IMG/VR virus record: IMGVR_UViG_3300009129_000714
Coordinates: 1 to 26,472 of that record
Strand: one strand, 5' to 3'
Source of the DNA: a virus
Length of the DNA: 26,472 nt
In this document: piece by piece, positions 16,995 to 24,652 of the stretch
How the letters are laid out: each line of letters begins with the position of its first letter
Position numbering within the stretch: position 1 is the first letter of the stretch
Made by a program: the position numbers and the translations under genes
Notes under the pieces: model-generated
Database searches by the model: none
What the model was told of the DNA's origin: nothing
Seen by the model: only the letters and a program-made list of their open reading frames with translations

Positions 16995-17459
16995 TTAGGC
17001 GTGCACCGTCCCAAAACCGTTGTAGCCGTCAAACATCACCTTGACCAAGCCAACGCTGTCGGTGGCTCTCGCCTCAATAGCCCAGCCGACAACCTTCGCT
17101 CCTTCGGTTGTGCCAAGATTGAGGTTCATCGCGGACGCATCTGCCTCCAGGGCATTGCCGACAGCGACATCGGTGGTGCCGTCTACCGACGCCTCAACCA
17201 TGCCGGTCAAGGCAAACCTGCCGTCCGCGCCAGAGGCGATGTCCTCTAGCGCCACAGCGAAAACGCCAAACTCGTTGTCGTCAATGGAAGCATTGCCGCT
17301 TGCGGGTGCTTGCGTCAGATAGAACTCATTGGCGCTGTTCACCGAAGGGGCAACGGCAACGACGTTGCCCTTAGAAATTGCCGCATGGGTGGTAAGTGTC
17401 ACGGTTTCCGTCCTCGACTGAATGCCGGGGCCCGGACCATTTGTGGGTTGCAAAGCCAT
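16995..17459 (-). CDS. Probable head-decoration protein (154 aa)
   Basis: The start ATG at 17459 is set by AAGGAGATATAC at 17462-17473, an almost ideal Shine-Dalgarno. The protein is small, Ala/Val/Gly/Asp-rich and beta-like, with segments such as SKGNVVAVAPSVNSANEF, FGVFAVALEDIASGADG and RFALTGMVEASVDG. The pattern 'AVSKGDVV... FGVALEDIASGA.G.V.L.G.V' is characteristic of the DUF2190-like capsid decoration or stabilising proteins that follow the major capsid gene in many phages. It lies 31 bases after the capsid stop and before a GC-rich hairpin, so it is likely produced in amounts close to the capsid protein. It would trimerise on the outside of the expanded head. Family assignment is from remembered pattern; there is no catalytic residue to check. 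Confidence 0.68.
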   Translation of the reverse strand: MALQPTNGPGPGIQSRTETVTLTTHAAISKGNVVAVAPSVNSANEFYLTQAPASGNASIDDNEFGVFAVALEDIASGADGRFALTGMVEASVDGTTDVAVGNALEADASAMNLNLGTTEGAKVVGWAIEARATDSVGLVKVMFDGYNGFGTVHA

Positions 17460-17461
17460 TG

Positions 17462-17473
17462 GTATATCTCCTT
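17462..17473 (-). promoter_or_regulatory. Strong ribosome binding site of decoration gene
   Basis: Reading on the minus strand, AAGGAGATATAC lies two bases before the ATG at 17459. The core AAGGAG is eight bases upstream of the start. The twelve bases are the same as the ribosome site I recall for the T7 gene 10 leader. It predicts very high translation. Confidence 0.8.
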
Positions 17474-17490
17474 AGTAGTTAGTGGTGGGC

Positions 17491-18681
17491 CTAGTAGGTG
17501 AACAGGTCACCCGTCGGGGAAAGGATGCCTTGGCGCTGACGGCTTCGGCAGATGAAGTTGTACCAGGAGTCCACCGGCATAATGGTGGTGAACGGCTGGT
17601 TGGGGTGACGCATCGTCGGGTGCGAGTACATGTAGCGGCTGCTGTGGAACACCGACTTCATGTAGTTGCCGTTGATGAAGTAGTAGCGCGGGCCTTCAAA
17701 GCCATCACAGCCACCCTCGGTAGCGGGGGTGTCGTCACCAGCGGGACCGGCGTACCCAGCGTAGGTGTCCAGGGCGACAACGCGCTCAAGATCAATACCG
17801 GCGTACTGCGGGCGCATGTACGACGGGTCCTGGCGACTGCCTGTAACAAAGGTGTCCTGTTGCGCCCGAAGCTGCTGCACGTAGATTTGCTGACCCTTTT
17901 GGCTGCACGCAATAAACTGCGCGTTCAGCGAGGGGGTCTCAAAATACTCCTGGTGCGAGGGGGGAGGGGTGAACTCAACGTCCATGAACAGCTTGTCCAT
18001 GCCCTGGCAGATGTCAAGCGCGCTCGCGCTGCCCCCAGCCGTGGCTGTGGTGTACCTGACTTGCTGAGGACGCCACTTACTGTACGTGTCCCCGCTCAGG
18101 CCCTGCACCGTGACGAAGTCTTCGCTGGTTGCGTCGTTTTTGTAGTTGCCGTCCGCGCACTCGTTGATGAACACGGGGATGCTGTACGGCTTGGTCGCCG
18201 CTTCGCCGCCGCCCTCCATCGCAGCAGAGCTAGGCACCGTGAACAGCGCGTCCTCCATCCCGTTCAGGATCGAAGTCCAGAGCCGCTGCTCCTTCGTGCG
18301 CTTGAGCTTCTTGAAGGTCTGGTGCCGGGCAGACTTGCCCAGGCCACCGCCGACGTTTAGCTCGATCTCCTGATCGGTCCATGACATGTGATCGACAGCA
18401 AAGCGCCAGTCAATCTCCCAGTTCTCCAGCACCTGGGGGTTACTCCAGGTGAAGGTGTCGTTGGGCTGATAGAACTGAAAGCTGTTGCTCTCGTCGAACA
18501 TCAGGGTGTCCTTGATTTTCGTGCCCCCTTGGACAGTCTCATCAGGACCCTTGCCCCGCAGGAAGCGGCGCAGCAGATAGTTATTGCGGCACGCTTCGTT
18601 CACCACGTCCTCGGCGGACGTAAGGAACGAAGGGCCAGTAGTGTCAACAAAGTCGTTGAACGTGCTGAGTGCAGAGGCCAT
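17491..18681 (-). CDS. Major capsid protein (396 aa)
   Basis: The start ATG at 18681 follows AGGAG (18692-18696) with ten bases of spacing. The protein follows the scaffold gene directly, as expected for the main capsid subunit. The N-terminal arm (SALSTFNDFVDTTGPSF, then VVNEACRNNYLLRRF) is followed by beta-rich segments (TKIKDTLMFDES, FQFYQPNDTFTWSNPQ) consistent with the extended E-loop and P-domain. The C-terminal part has YYFINGNYMKSVFHSSRYM and HPNQPFTTIMPVDSWYNF, then CRSRQRQG; similar strings close the capsid proteins of several podoviruses. Length fits an HK97-fold subunit with no separate maturation domain. No accessory Ig-like domain is seen. It forms the icosahedral shell around the scaffold, which leaves during packaging. 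This is one of the safest calls after the portal and terminase. Confidence 0.85.
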   Translation of the reverse strand: MASALSTFNDFVDTTGPSFLTSAEDVVNEACRNNYLLRRFLRGKGPDETVQGGTKIKDTLMFDESNSFQFYQPNDTFTWSNPQVLENWEIDWRFAVDHMSWTDQEIELNVGGGLGKSARHQTFKKLKRTKEQRLWTSILNGMEDALFTVPSSAAMEGGGEAATKPYSIPVFINECADGNYKNDATSEDFVTVQGLSGDTYSKWRPQQVRYTTATAGGSASALDICQGMDKLFMDVEFTPPPSHQEYFETPSLNAQFIACSQKGQQIYVQQLRAQQDTFVTGSRQDPSYMRPQYAGIDLERVVALDTYAGYAGPAGDDTPATEGGCDGFEGPRYYFINGNYMKSVFHSSRYMYSHPTMRHPNQPFTTIMPVDSWYNFICRSRQRQGILSPTGDLFTY

Positions 18682-18691
18682 TTCTTGTTAG

Positions 18692-18696
18692 CTCCT
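18692..18696 (-). promoter_or_regulatory. Ribosome binding site of major capsid gene
   Basis: AGGAG on the minus strand lies ten bases upstream of the ATG at 18681, just after the scaffold stop. This supports the capsid start and independent initiation there. Confidence 0.65.
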
Positions 18697-18698
18697 AG

Positions 18699-19697
18699 TT
18701 AGCGCCCGCCAATTTCCCGCGCGCGCTGCACCCGGTCAGGAATGTCGCTTTCGAGCATGTCGAGGACTGCTGCCTCTCGCTCCTCCATCGTCATTTCCTT
18801 GGACTGTGTGCGTTGCCGCTTGGGCGAGTCGGGCATCCCGTTGCGCTGATAGCGCTTCATGGTTTTTTTCGCAGACTTGACTTCCTTGCGGAAGTCCTCG
18901 CGGAACTCAAGGGCGATAGCTTCCTCCATCAACTCCCGAACGGTCGGGGGTCGATCAGCCTCCGCGTCGTATAGCTGTGCCATACGACCGATGACGCGCT
19001 GGATGTTCTCGTCCTCTCCGTCTGCAACTTGCGGATACACCTCCACAAGCTCCGCCCTTGCTACGTCGATTTCCTTTTGCAGCAGCGATGCCTGCATGGC
19101 TTGCACCTGGGCAAGCACAGGCGCCACCACGGCTTCGTAGGATTTGACAAGCAAGTCCTTTCCTTCTTCGTCTAGGCCGAGGTATTCGGCAAGCGGCGTA
19201 GCGGCTTCTTGCAGGTTAGCCGTCAAGGGTGCGTCCGGGGTGGCCTCTGCTTGTGTTTGGGCTTCCTCGGAGTCCTCTAGGGTCTGCTCGCTCGCTTCTG
19301 TGTCGCCGTCCGGCTTCTGCTCTTTGCCTTCACGAATCAGGCGGTCTACATCTGTCTGCACCTTCTTGCGGTGGTCCGCTAGGCGCAGGATTGCCTCGTT
19401 GTCTAGCGACTCGAGGTCTTCTCGCTGGAACCCGTCACGGCGAAGCACGGAGTAAGCGTCCGCAAGCTCCTCGTTGTTGACGGGCTCCTGTTCTTTCTTC
19501 GGCTCGGGGCCGGCGTCGCCGTCCTCCTCGCTCCCAGGGTCAAGCTGCTCTAGGAGGGCGTCCTCCTTGGCCTCCTGCACCTCCTCCTGGGGCTGCTCCT
19601 GGGGCTGCTCCTGGGGCTGCTCGGCAGCGCCCCCGGCGGCCTCTACAAGTTGCTCCGCAACAGCGGCGGGCTCGTTGGTGTTCTCTTCGTTGGTCAT
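18699..19697 (-). CDS. Scaffolding protein (332 aa)
   Basis: The protein is strongly acidic and poor in aromatic and cysteine residues. Residues 1-150 are Glu/Gln/Pro-rich and apparently disordered, with a tandem Gln-Pro-Gln-Glu repeat near residues 26-38. The central part (about 160-240) is helical with alternating hydrophobic residues (DLLVKSYEAVVAPVLAQVQ, LLQKEIDVARAELVEV). The C-terminal 60 residues are rich in Lys/Arg (EVKSAKKTMKRYQRNG, SPKRQRTQSKEM), then helical. An acidic, helical body with a basic C-terminus placed just before the capsid gene is the classic plan of phage scaffolds, where the basic end binds capsid subunits. The start overlaps the previous stop as ATGA. No protease motif is seen, so removal is probably by exit and not by a fused protease. 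Confidence 0.82.
   Translation of the reverse strand: MTNEENTNEPAAVAEQLVEAAGGAAEQPQEQPQEQPQEEVQEAKEDALLEQLDPGSEEDGDAGPEPKKEQEPVNNEELADAYSVLRRDGFQREDLESLDNEAILRLADHRKKVQTDVDRLIREGKEQKPDGDTEASEQTLEDSEEAQTQAEATPDAPLTANLQEAATPLAEYLGLDEEGKDLLVKSYEAVVAPVLAQVQAMQASLLQKEIDVARAELVEVYPQVADGEDENIQRVIGRMAQLYDAEADRPPTVRELMEEAIALEFREDFRKEVKSAKKTMKRYQRNGMPDSPKRQRTQSKEMTMEEREAAVLDMLESDIPDRVQRAREIGGR
19584..19619. repeat. Three tandem 12-bp copies inside scaffold gene
   Basis: CTCCTGGGGCTG is repeated three times exactly. On the minus strand it encodes the Gln-Pro-Gln-Glu repeats near the scaffold N-terminus. Period 12 keeps the frame, so copy-number change would only alter a disordered linker. Confidence 0.85.
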
Positions 19698-19957
19698 AGC
19701 TCGTTGTGGTAAATGGTCGTGCCTTCTTCGCCGCGAGCGCGAGCCATGGACTCTTCGATTTGCTTGCGGTTGCTAAATACGGGCTGTCCCTTGTCGTTGA
19801 ACTCGCCTCCGGAGTCCTCGTGATGCACCCAATTGCGCGGCAGTTGGTGCGAGGCAAAGCCGATGTCCTGCTGCACGGAAAGCTCTACACGCCTGCGCGT
19901 GCGGGCGGCCTTCTTCTCCACCACCTTCCCGTTGCGGTAAACGTACGTGCGTCTCAT
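19694..19957 (-). CDS. Small portal-adjacent protein, unrecognised (87 aa)
   Basis: An 87-residue basic N-terminal protein with ATGA overlaps at both ends, to the portal stop and to the scaffold start. The N-terminus (MRRTYVYRNGKVVEKKAAR) reads as a short beta hairpin of the type 'YVYR-G-KVVE' and is followed by an Arg-rich stretch. The middle contains VQQDIGFASHQLPRNW, and the end is polar (NRKQIEESMARARGEEG). Small proteins with a similar start, middle and position between portal and scaffold are frequent in podovirus genomes, but I know no assigned function. It could assist portal or procapsid assembly. No zinc-binding cysteines are present. The tight two-sided overlap makes a real gene very likely. 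Confidence 0.72.
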   Translation of the reverse strand: MRRTYVYRNGKVVEKKAARTRRRVELSVQQDIGFASHQLPRNWVHHEDSGGEFNDKGQPVFSNRKQIEESMARARGEEGTTIYHNEL

Positions 19958-21828
19958 TGAGGTGCCTGCTGTACGGGGCCTTGCATCATCTGCGCCATCA
20001 TGTCGCCCATCATCGGGACGGACTTAGACGGCTTGGGCTGGTCGGTGCCCATGAGCCTGCTGGACCCCACGTCCTTGCCCATGCGGGGCTGGGACGGGGT
20101 GGCAGCCGGTTGCGCCTGCGACTGCTGCATCTGCATCAGGTCTTGCGCGAGGCGTTGCAGCAAGCTCGTAGTCACAAGCTCCGACATATCGGGCGCGTTC
20201 ATGGCGTTGCCGATCTTGGCAAAATGCTCGCGCCACGGGTAGTCGGGGAACGCCGCCATCGTGGGCAGCGAGTTGATGAGGATTTGGTGCATCTCCAGCG
20301 CGCGCTTCTGGGCCAGGCCCTCGCTGGCGCGCTCCATGGAGTACGGCTCGATGTCTAGCTCCAGGTCGTCAAACGTGTAGCCCTCATCGTCATCGTGGCC
20401 GCCGCCCTGGAAGAGGATGGCAATGTCATCGGGCAGCCCCATCTCCTTGATGGCATCCTCCCCGAGCGGGAACACGATCTCGTCGTCGTGGTACATGTAG
20501 TACGCGACGAGCCGCAGCAGCTTGACGGTGGAGTCGGCAAACACCTGGCGGACAAAGGCCATCCGTGTGTTTGCAGCCTCGCTGGCGATGGTGTGCTCTG
20601 TCGCCGTTCCCGAGCCCGTGACAGCGCCGCGAAGGGCCTCGTCCATGCCCAGCACGCGGTCGGCGCGCTGTCGGCAGGTGTTGATCCAGACGGCCTGCTG
20701 CTCGGTCTGTCCGCCTAGCTCGAACTCCTGCACCAGGGCCTTGCCGTCCTCGAAGGGCACCACCGTCACGTAGTCGTGCTGTGTGTTCTTGACAAGCTGG
20801 GCCGTGCGGCTGTCGTTGACCCCGACGATGCGCTTGTGCTTCATCATCGAGTTGCTGGCGGCCAGCACATGCTCGTTGAGGTCGGTGATCTGCGTTTGCA
20901 CGGCCACCAAGGGGGACAGCGGGTAGGCGTTGTCCGGCACCTTGTAGCAGCCAAACATGACGTACGGGCCCGTGCGCGGGCCATAGAACGGACGCGGCTC
21001 CCTGATGAGGTGCGCCTTACCGTCCTTCTCGTCGCCAATGGGCTGGTTCAGCCCGAGCGTGTAGATCGTGCCATGGAACCCGGCGTCGGGGCCGGGCTCG
21101 CCATCAAGCTGGACCTCGGGGACCCACACCTCGTAGCACCAGATCTCCTTGCGGTCCACGGCATCCGGGCCCTGCTCGTAGGGCAGGCGCTCGCTTTGAT
21201 CGTCCGCTGTGCCGGTGGACAGTTGCTGGATGACATCCTTGTTCCAGCCGGCGTCGGGATTGTCCTTCGCCATCTCGAGGAGGTCTTCTTTGTCGCGGCG
21301 CCAGATGTGCCCGTAGAAGCGGGCGTCCTGCCAGCGCTGCGCCTGGGGGTCGATGAAAAAGCGCTTCTGCGACAAGCGCTCTATCACCGGCCACGAGGGG
21401 GTAGCCGCCTTGATGGGGTCCGACTGCGGCAGCGTGACGCCCTTGTTCTGCTCCTGCCGGACAAGGCACACGCCCCAGCTAAGCAGCATGTCGGTGGCAA
21501 GCTCGACAAGCGAGGCGCGCAGGTAGCTGTCTTTGCACCAGCGGTTGAGTCCGTGCCGCAGCGCCTCGGCCACGTCTTGCTGGGCGCCAGGCCGGCGAGA
21601 GCTAACCTGCACGCGCGGGTTGTCGTACACCAGCCGTGGGATCATCAGGCTGATGTACTCGTAGTACGTGTTCTCCGGCGCGTAGCCGTCCACGCCGCTG
21701 TCGTCAGGGGCATACGCCGGGCCGGTGAAGCGGTGTACCTGCTCCTCTAGCTCGGTCAGGCGGCTCTCGCGGAACTCGATAGCCGACTGGATCTCCTGCA
21801 TGAGATCCTTGGGGTCAGTCGATAGCAT
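19954..21828 (-). CDS. Portal protein (624 aa)
   Basis: Portal proteins form the twelve-subunit ring through which DNA enters and leaves the head and on which the terminase docks. The gene follows the large terminase, overlapping its end by 14 bases, which is the standard order. The N-terminal helix is charged (EIQSAIEFRESRLTELEEQ), then comes NTYYEYISLMIPRLVYDNPRV, a stretch typical of this class. Around residues 225-330 are WCYEVWVPE, the turn PRPFYGPRTGPYVMFG and YKVPDNAYPLSPLVAVQTQ, which matches the usual 'pYPlsp' region before a long helix (TDLNEHVLAASNSMMKHKR). Residues about 400-470 contain the GSGTATEHTIASEAAN helix. The C-terminus is Gln/Met/Pro-rich and disordered (SVPMMGDMMAQMMQG). 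Length is within the usual range. Family call by pattern and order; a named subfamily is not given. Confidence 0.85.
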   Translation of the reverse strand: MLSTDPKDLMQEIQSAIEFRESRLTELEEQVHRFTGPAYAPDDSGVDGYAPENTYYEYISLMIPRLVYDNPRVQVSSRRPGAQQDVAEALRHGLNRWCKDSYLRASLVELATDMLLSWGVCLVRQEQNKGVTLPQSDPIKAATPSWPVIERLSQKRFFIDPQAQRWQDARFYGHIWRRDKEDLLEMAKDNPDAGWNKDVIQQLSTGTADDQSERLPYEQGPDAVDRKEIWCYEVWVPEVQLDGEPGPDAGFHGTIYTLGLNQPIGDEKDGKAHLIREPRPFYGPRTGPYVMFGCYKVPDNAYPLSPLVAVQTQITDLNEHVLAASNSMMKHKRIVGVNDSRTAQLVKNTQHDYVTVVPFEDGKALVQEFELGGQTEQQAVWINTCRQRADRVLGMDEALRGAVTGSGTATEHTIASEAANTRMAFVRQVFADSTVKLLRLVAYYMYHDDEIVFPLGEDAIKEMGLPDDIAILFQGGGHDDDEGYTFDDLELDIEPYSMERASEGLAQKRALEMHQILINSLPTMAAFPDYPWREHFAKIGNAMNAPDMSELVTTSLLQRLAQDLMQMQQSQAQPAATPSQPRMGKDVGSSRLMGTDQPKPSKSVPMMGDMMAQMMQGPVQQAPQ

Positions 21829-22677
21829 CGGTCAAACCCCGGCTTTCAAGGTACATATCGGAGTGGCCGAACAGGTCTCCGTAGGTCCCGGACTCGTACT
21901 CGGGCGGGCGATCAGGCTCGGACATATCCTTGTTCCACAGGAACATTGCAGCGTAGCGGAGGGCGTCTACACCGTGGTCTGAGCAAACCGGGTCGGGCCG
22001 CTCCTTGACCGGGCGCCCGTCCCTGCTCTTTGCCCACACATAGCTGGGCATCTCCTCAATCAGGCAGCAGGGCTTCTTCTTGCCTACCCGATCCTCGTCA
22101 CGACCGCTAAGGCAGTCCCGCACAACGTGGATGCGCGGGCCGTTGTCTACCTCGCTCAGCGCCCAGCGCACCATGTCGATGCCCGTGCGGATAGCGTTCT
22201 TGGCCTTGCGTGCAATCCTGTCGCCGTCGCGCCCGCGCGCAGCGCCAAGCCGGTCATTGAACACGCGGATGTACTCAGGCTCGCTGGGGTCGCAGACAAG
22301 CGCTTGCAGGCCAAAGTCCCGCTGCGCCTCCATGACGCGCTCCGCCCACCAGTCCTGGTTCTGGTTCGTGCGGTAGATTTCCCGCAGCATGTACATCGCG
22401 TCGTCGCGCACGCCCCACACTTGCAGCGTGCCGGGGTGCCGCAGCCCCTTGTCGTAGCTGGCAAAGTGCCACTTCATCTCCGGCAGGTCTTCGTGGTCGA
22501 TCAGGTGTACCGACGGGTCCCACTCCTCGAAGATGATGCCCTCCTCGCTGGCCCATTTGCCCTCGTAGAGGTTCGCCCTACGCGCCCCGGTGAGGTGGTT
22601 GAGGATGCCGTGGACGTAGGCGTCGCCCTCCCGCGTCCACTCCCCCTCGCTATGCTTCCAATACACCGGGTTGTCCG
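21815..22677 (-). CDS. terL: Large terminase subunit, C-terminal (nuclease) part after apparent frameshift
   Basis: This is the second piece of the packaging motor, in the -1 frame relative to the ATPase piece. Homology-style continuity begins at DNPVYWKHSEGEW. The nuclease domain cuts concatemeric phage DNA. Its expected acidic clusters are visible: FASYDKGLRHPGTLQVWG (first Asp), then ALVCDPSEPEYIRVF (second Asp), and finally VCSDHGVDALRYAAMFL, the typical 'DH-xDALRY' third motif. If joined to the ATPase part through one extra residue, the protein would be about 483 residues, a normal length. The frame stays open upstream to about 22846, but that upstream sequence is out of frame with the true protein. 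It ends inside the portal start. As written, this part has no natural start codon of its own; translation would need recoding or the sequence contains a one-base deletion. Confidence 0.85.
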
Positions 22678-23265
22678 GTGTCGAGACAGCAAGCGCACAC
22701 ATTTGTCGCCACGATGTCGCTCGGGCACCTCGCGGAAGCCTTGCGGGAAGTGCGTGTTCAGCCAATGGAACTCGCCGGCAGGGTTGGTGTCCGCAATCCG
22801 CATCTGCCAGGGCATCTTGAAGTTGCGGTTCGCACGAGCCAGCCACTCCCAGGTGTCCGCGCCGATTTCGCGGGCCTCGAACACCGCAATCACGTCATAT
22901 TGCGTGGAAAACGTCTTCTCGGGCTTGTCTAGGCCGCCAACAACGATGTGTGAGCCGTTGGGATACTGGTAGTTTTGTCGCGTGTTTCGGGACGCAGAAC
23001 CGTGGATTGAGGGGTGTCCGGCCCACAACACCTCGTGTTCGAAGGTCACAAGCACGGATTCGGTCAACGACTCCCGCGTTTGGCGCAACATCAGCACGCG
23101 AATGCCGGCATACGTCTCGCACAGGAAGTTGATGTACTCCAGCAGCGCCCTGGTCTTGCCGGTGCCCGCCGGGCCCTCCAGCAATAGCTCGGTCGCGCGC
23201 AGATACCATAGCTGGCGCGCTGCCCCGTACGGGGTGTACTCGTGTACGACCGTGTTGCTTGCCAT
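22501..23265 (-). CDS. terL: Large terminase subunit, N-terminal ATPase part (frame broken near 22678)
   Basis: The motor ATPase drives DNA into the head. The start is the ATG at 23265, overlapping the previous stop as TGATG; a longer upstream start is unlikely. Walker A is GPAGTGKT at residues 31-38. A hydrophobic strand with acidic end, DVIAVFEA (E130 as the probable catalytic acid), forms Walker B, and the coupling-type segment is ADTNPAGEFHWLN (158-170). The genuine sequence continues to RLLSRH (residues 191-196, last codon at 22678-22680). After that the frame reads about 59 residues of Arg/Ser/Thr-rich nonsense to the stop at 22501, while the expected DNPVYW follows in the neighbouring frame. 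The true product is the fusion with the C-terminal piece. The junction lies inside a perfect hairpin, so a deletion, an assembly error or recoding must be distinguished. Confidence 0.88.
   Translation of the reverse strand: MASNTVVHEYTPYGAARQLWYLRATELLLEGPAGTGKTRALLEYINFLCETYAGIRVLMLRQTRESLTESVLVTFEHEVLWAGHPSIHGSASRNTRQNYQYPNGSHIVVGGLDKPEKTFSTQYDVIAVFEAREIGADTWEWLARANRNFKMPWQMRIADTNPAGEFHWLNTHFPQGFREVPERHRGDKCVRLLSRHRTTRCIGSIARGSGRGRATPTSTASSTTSPGRVGRTSTRANGPARRASSSRSGTRRYT
22663..22681 (-). other. Perfect 7-bp hairpin at the terminase frameshift
   Basis: ACACCGG (22675-22681, minus strand) pairs perfectly with CCGGTGT (22663-22669) around a five-base loop ACAAC. The stem covers the exact codons where the terminase frame changes (after His196, before Asp-Asn-Pro). 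It could be a sequencing or polymerase trouble spot, or part of a recoding signal; no standard slippery heptamer is seen just upstream. Confidence 0.75.
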
Positions 23266-23735
23266 CAGCCGATGCTCGTCATGGGCTTGACGTAGACAAT
23301 GCTGGCCCAGCAAACGCTGCCGTAGCTAACAGACCCGTGAGCGGAGTCCGTCGTGGCGTTGTTGAGGACGAGCGTGAACTCGATGCGGTAGCGGTTTCCG
23401 CCCTCCATCCACGACCCGTAGGGGACCCTGTAGAAGAAGTTGTAGCCGGTGTCGTCCACGCCTCCCCAGAACCCGTCCGTCAGCGGCGAAGCGCTAACGT
23501 CGTTCATCACGAGGAAGTTTGCGACGCTGCCGCTAAAGGTCGCGGTGTAGACCGCCTGGTCCTCGACAGCCGCGTTGCCGCTTAGGTCGTACGCCTTGAC
23601 GGTGAGCCAGTCGTCATCCCCGGCGGTCACGTCTGTGCGGGTCACGTACACCCCGTCAGCGCGCACAAGCCGGTAGGTCAGGAACCAATCGTTCCCCTCC
23701 AGCACCTCGCCCGAGTTGACTACCGCGTCAGCCAT
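23265..23735 (-). CDS. Unrecognised beta-rich protein, possibly virion-associated (156 aa)
   Basis: The start overlaps the previous stop as TAATG and the stop overlaps the terminase start as TGATG, so the gene is well fixed. The protein is rich in Val, Tyr, Asp, Gly and aromatic residues, with regularly spaced strand-like segments: DWFLTYRLVRADGVYVTRT, DDWLTVKAYDLSGNA, AVYTATFSGSVANFLVM and NRYRIEFTLVLNN. The aspartate and aromatic spacing is like a beta-sandwich such as a carbohydrate-binding or Ig-like fold. The segment 'DDTGYNFFYRVPYGSW' is notable. I do not recognise the family. Because it sits directly before the terminase with an unrelated beta-rich neighbour, it may be a head or tail surface component made from this transcript. 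No signal peptide or membrane helix is seen. Confidence 0.7.
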   Translation of the reverse strand: MADAVVNSGEVLEGNDWFLTYRLVRADGVYVTRTDVTAGDDDWLTVKAYDLSGNAAVEDQAVYTATFSGSVANFLVMNDVSASPLTDGFWGGVDDTGYNFFYRVPYGSWMEGGNRYRIEFTLVLNNATTDSAHGSVSYGSVCWASIVYVKPMTSIG

Positions 23736-24649
23736 TAGACAGCCTTGCTCCCGCTGCTAGTGTGGGACCGCTGCGCCGCACCGCTCGACACGCTGAATGC
23801 AGTCGCGCCCGCACGGGCATTGCCCGGACGCTCCATGCCCGACAGGGTTGCAATCGACGCCGCCCTCTGCGCTGCGCGTGCAATGCGCTCCCGCCGCACG
23901 TGGCTCTGCGTCATGGTCTGCGCCGTCACGTCCATGGCAAAGATGTGATACCGCTCCGGCATCGCACACCCAAACGACCACGCCTGGGCCCCGCTCGCCT
24001 CTAGCATCGAGCGCGCAAACGCACGGTTGGCAACACTCGACGCCGCCATCCGGTTGGCCCCCATGTGTGGCCGGAAGCCAGCACGGGGAGGCTCACCCGC
24101 AATCGGCGTCGCCAGGTTCTTGTTCGACTTGATCTTGAACGTGCTGCTGGGGGCGCCAATCGTCTGCCCGAAGTAGAACGACCACAAGATTGTCGAGCCC
24201 TGCGGCACCGCCACGTCCGATGTAGTCGTGATCGTCTCGGAGTACGTCCCGGTGCTAGACAGCGACTCGCCAATGCCAGTCTTGCTGGCAACCGCCGTCG
24301 TGGTAACCCCGTCCTCGTGAAGGGCGCAAATCTCCACGGAGTCCCAGAACACGTTGGCGCTGGCCTGCGACACATTGATGCGGCAAACCCAGTCGCCCTC
24401 CGGCCAAACGGACAGCAGGCCCGGGTCGTTCCCCGCAGACGCCACGCTCTCCCATTGAGCTAGAAGCACCACGCTGGCAGCGCCCGCTCCGGTGCCCGGC
24501 ACCGTTAGCGTGTACTGCGTGGCCGCCGTAGAGCCGTCAGACTCCGCGCCCCACTTCTTGGCGGTAGCCGCCACGTCGTGGTCGCTGGCGTTGCAGGCGT
24601 CCAGCACCGTGGCTGCTGTGCCCGCAAGCTGCTTGAATACCATCCCCAT
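23735..24649 (-). CDS. Unrecognised protein, beta-rich N-terminus and Ala/Arg-rich C-terminus (304 aa)
   Basis: Two different halves are visible. Residues 1-175 are Thr/Ala/Ser/Val-rich with strand-like stretches (TQYTLTVPGTGAGAASVVLL, DWVCRINVSQASANVFWDS, TTTSDVAVPQGSTILWSF), which looks like a beta-sandwich. From about residue 180 the composition changes to Ala/Arg/Met/Ser-rich (GANRMAASSVANRAFARSM, SHVRRERIARAAQRAAS), suggesting helices, with a Ser/Gly tail. The change might mark a domain boundary; I saw no frame disruption, and the alternative frame does not look more protein-like. The TAATG junction with the next gene supports the stop. The start lies three bases after the preceding small basic gene. 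Function unknown. It could be a head or tail structural protein produced with the next gene. Confidence 0.65.
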   Translation of the reverse strand: MGMVFKQLAGTAATVLDACNASDHDVAATAKKWGAESDGSTAATQYTLTVPGTGAGAASVVLLAQWESVASAGNDPGLLSVWPEGDWVCRINVSQASANVFWDSVEICALHEDGVTTTAVASKTGIGESLSSTGTYSETITTTSDVAVPQGSTILWSFYFGQTIGAPSSTFKIKSNKNLATPIAGEPPRAGFRPHMGANRMAASSVANRAFARSMLEASGAQAWSFGCAMPERYHIFAMDVTAQTMTQSHVRRERIARAAQRAASIATLSGMERPGNARAGATAFSVSSGAAQRSHTSSGSKAV

Positions 24650-24652
24650 TGA

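Noticed and set aside
17482-18360. 292-codon plus-strand open frame
   Set aside because: Antisense to the major capsid gene; low-motif, Val/Arg/His-rich shadow.
19584-19619. Short repeats as a CRISPR or regulatory array
   Set aside because: Contiguous 12-base copies without spacers, in frame within the scaffold gene, encoding a Gln-Pro-Gln-Glu linker.
20776-21750. 324-codon plus-strand open frame
   Set aside because: Antisense to the portal gene, with a His/Val/Leu/Arg-rich shadow composition and no motif.
22663-22681. Classic -1 programmed frameshift signal in the terminase
   Set aside because: No X-XXY-YYZ slippery heptamer lies just upstream of the hairpin, and the hairpin begins on the shift codons without the usual spacer. 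Recoding is kept only as an alternative to a missing base.
22127-22972. 281-codon plus-strand open frame over the terminase
   Set aside because: Antisense to both terminase pieces. It crosses the frameshift site and has no recognisable domain.
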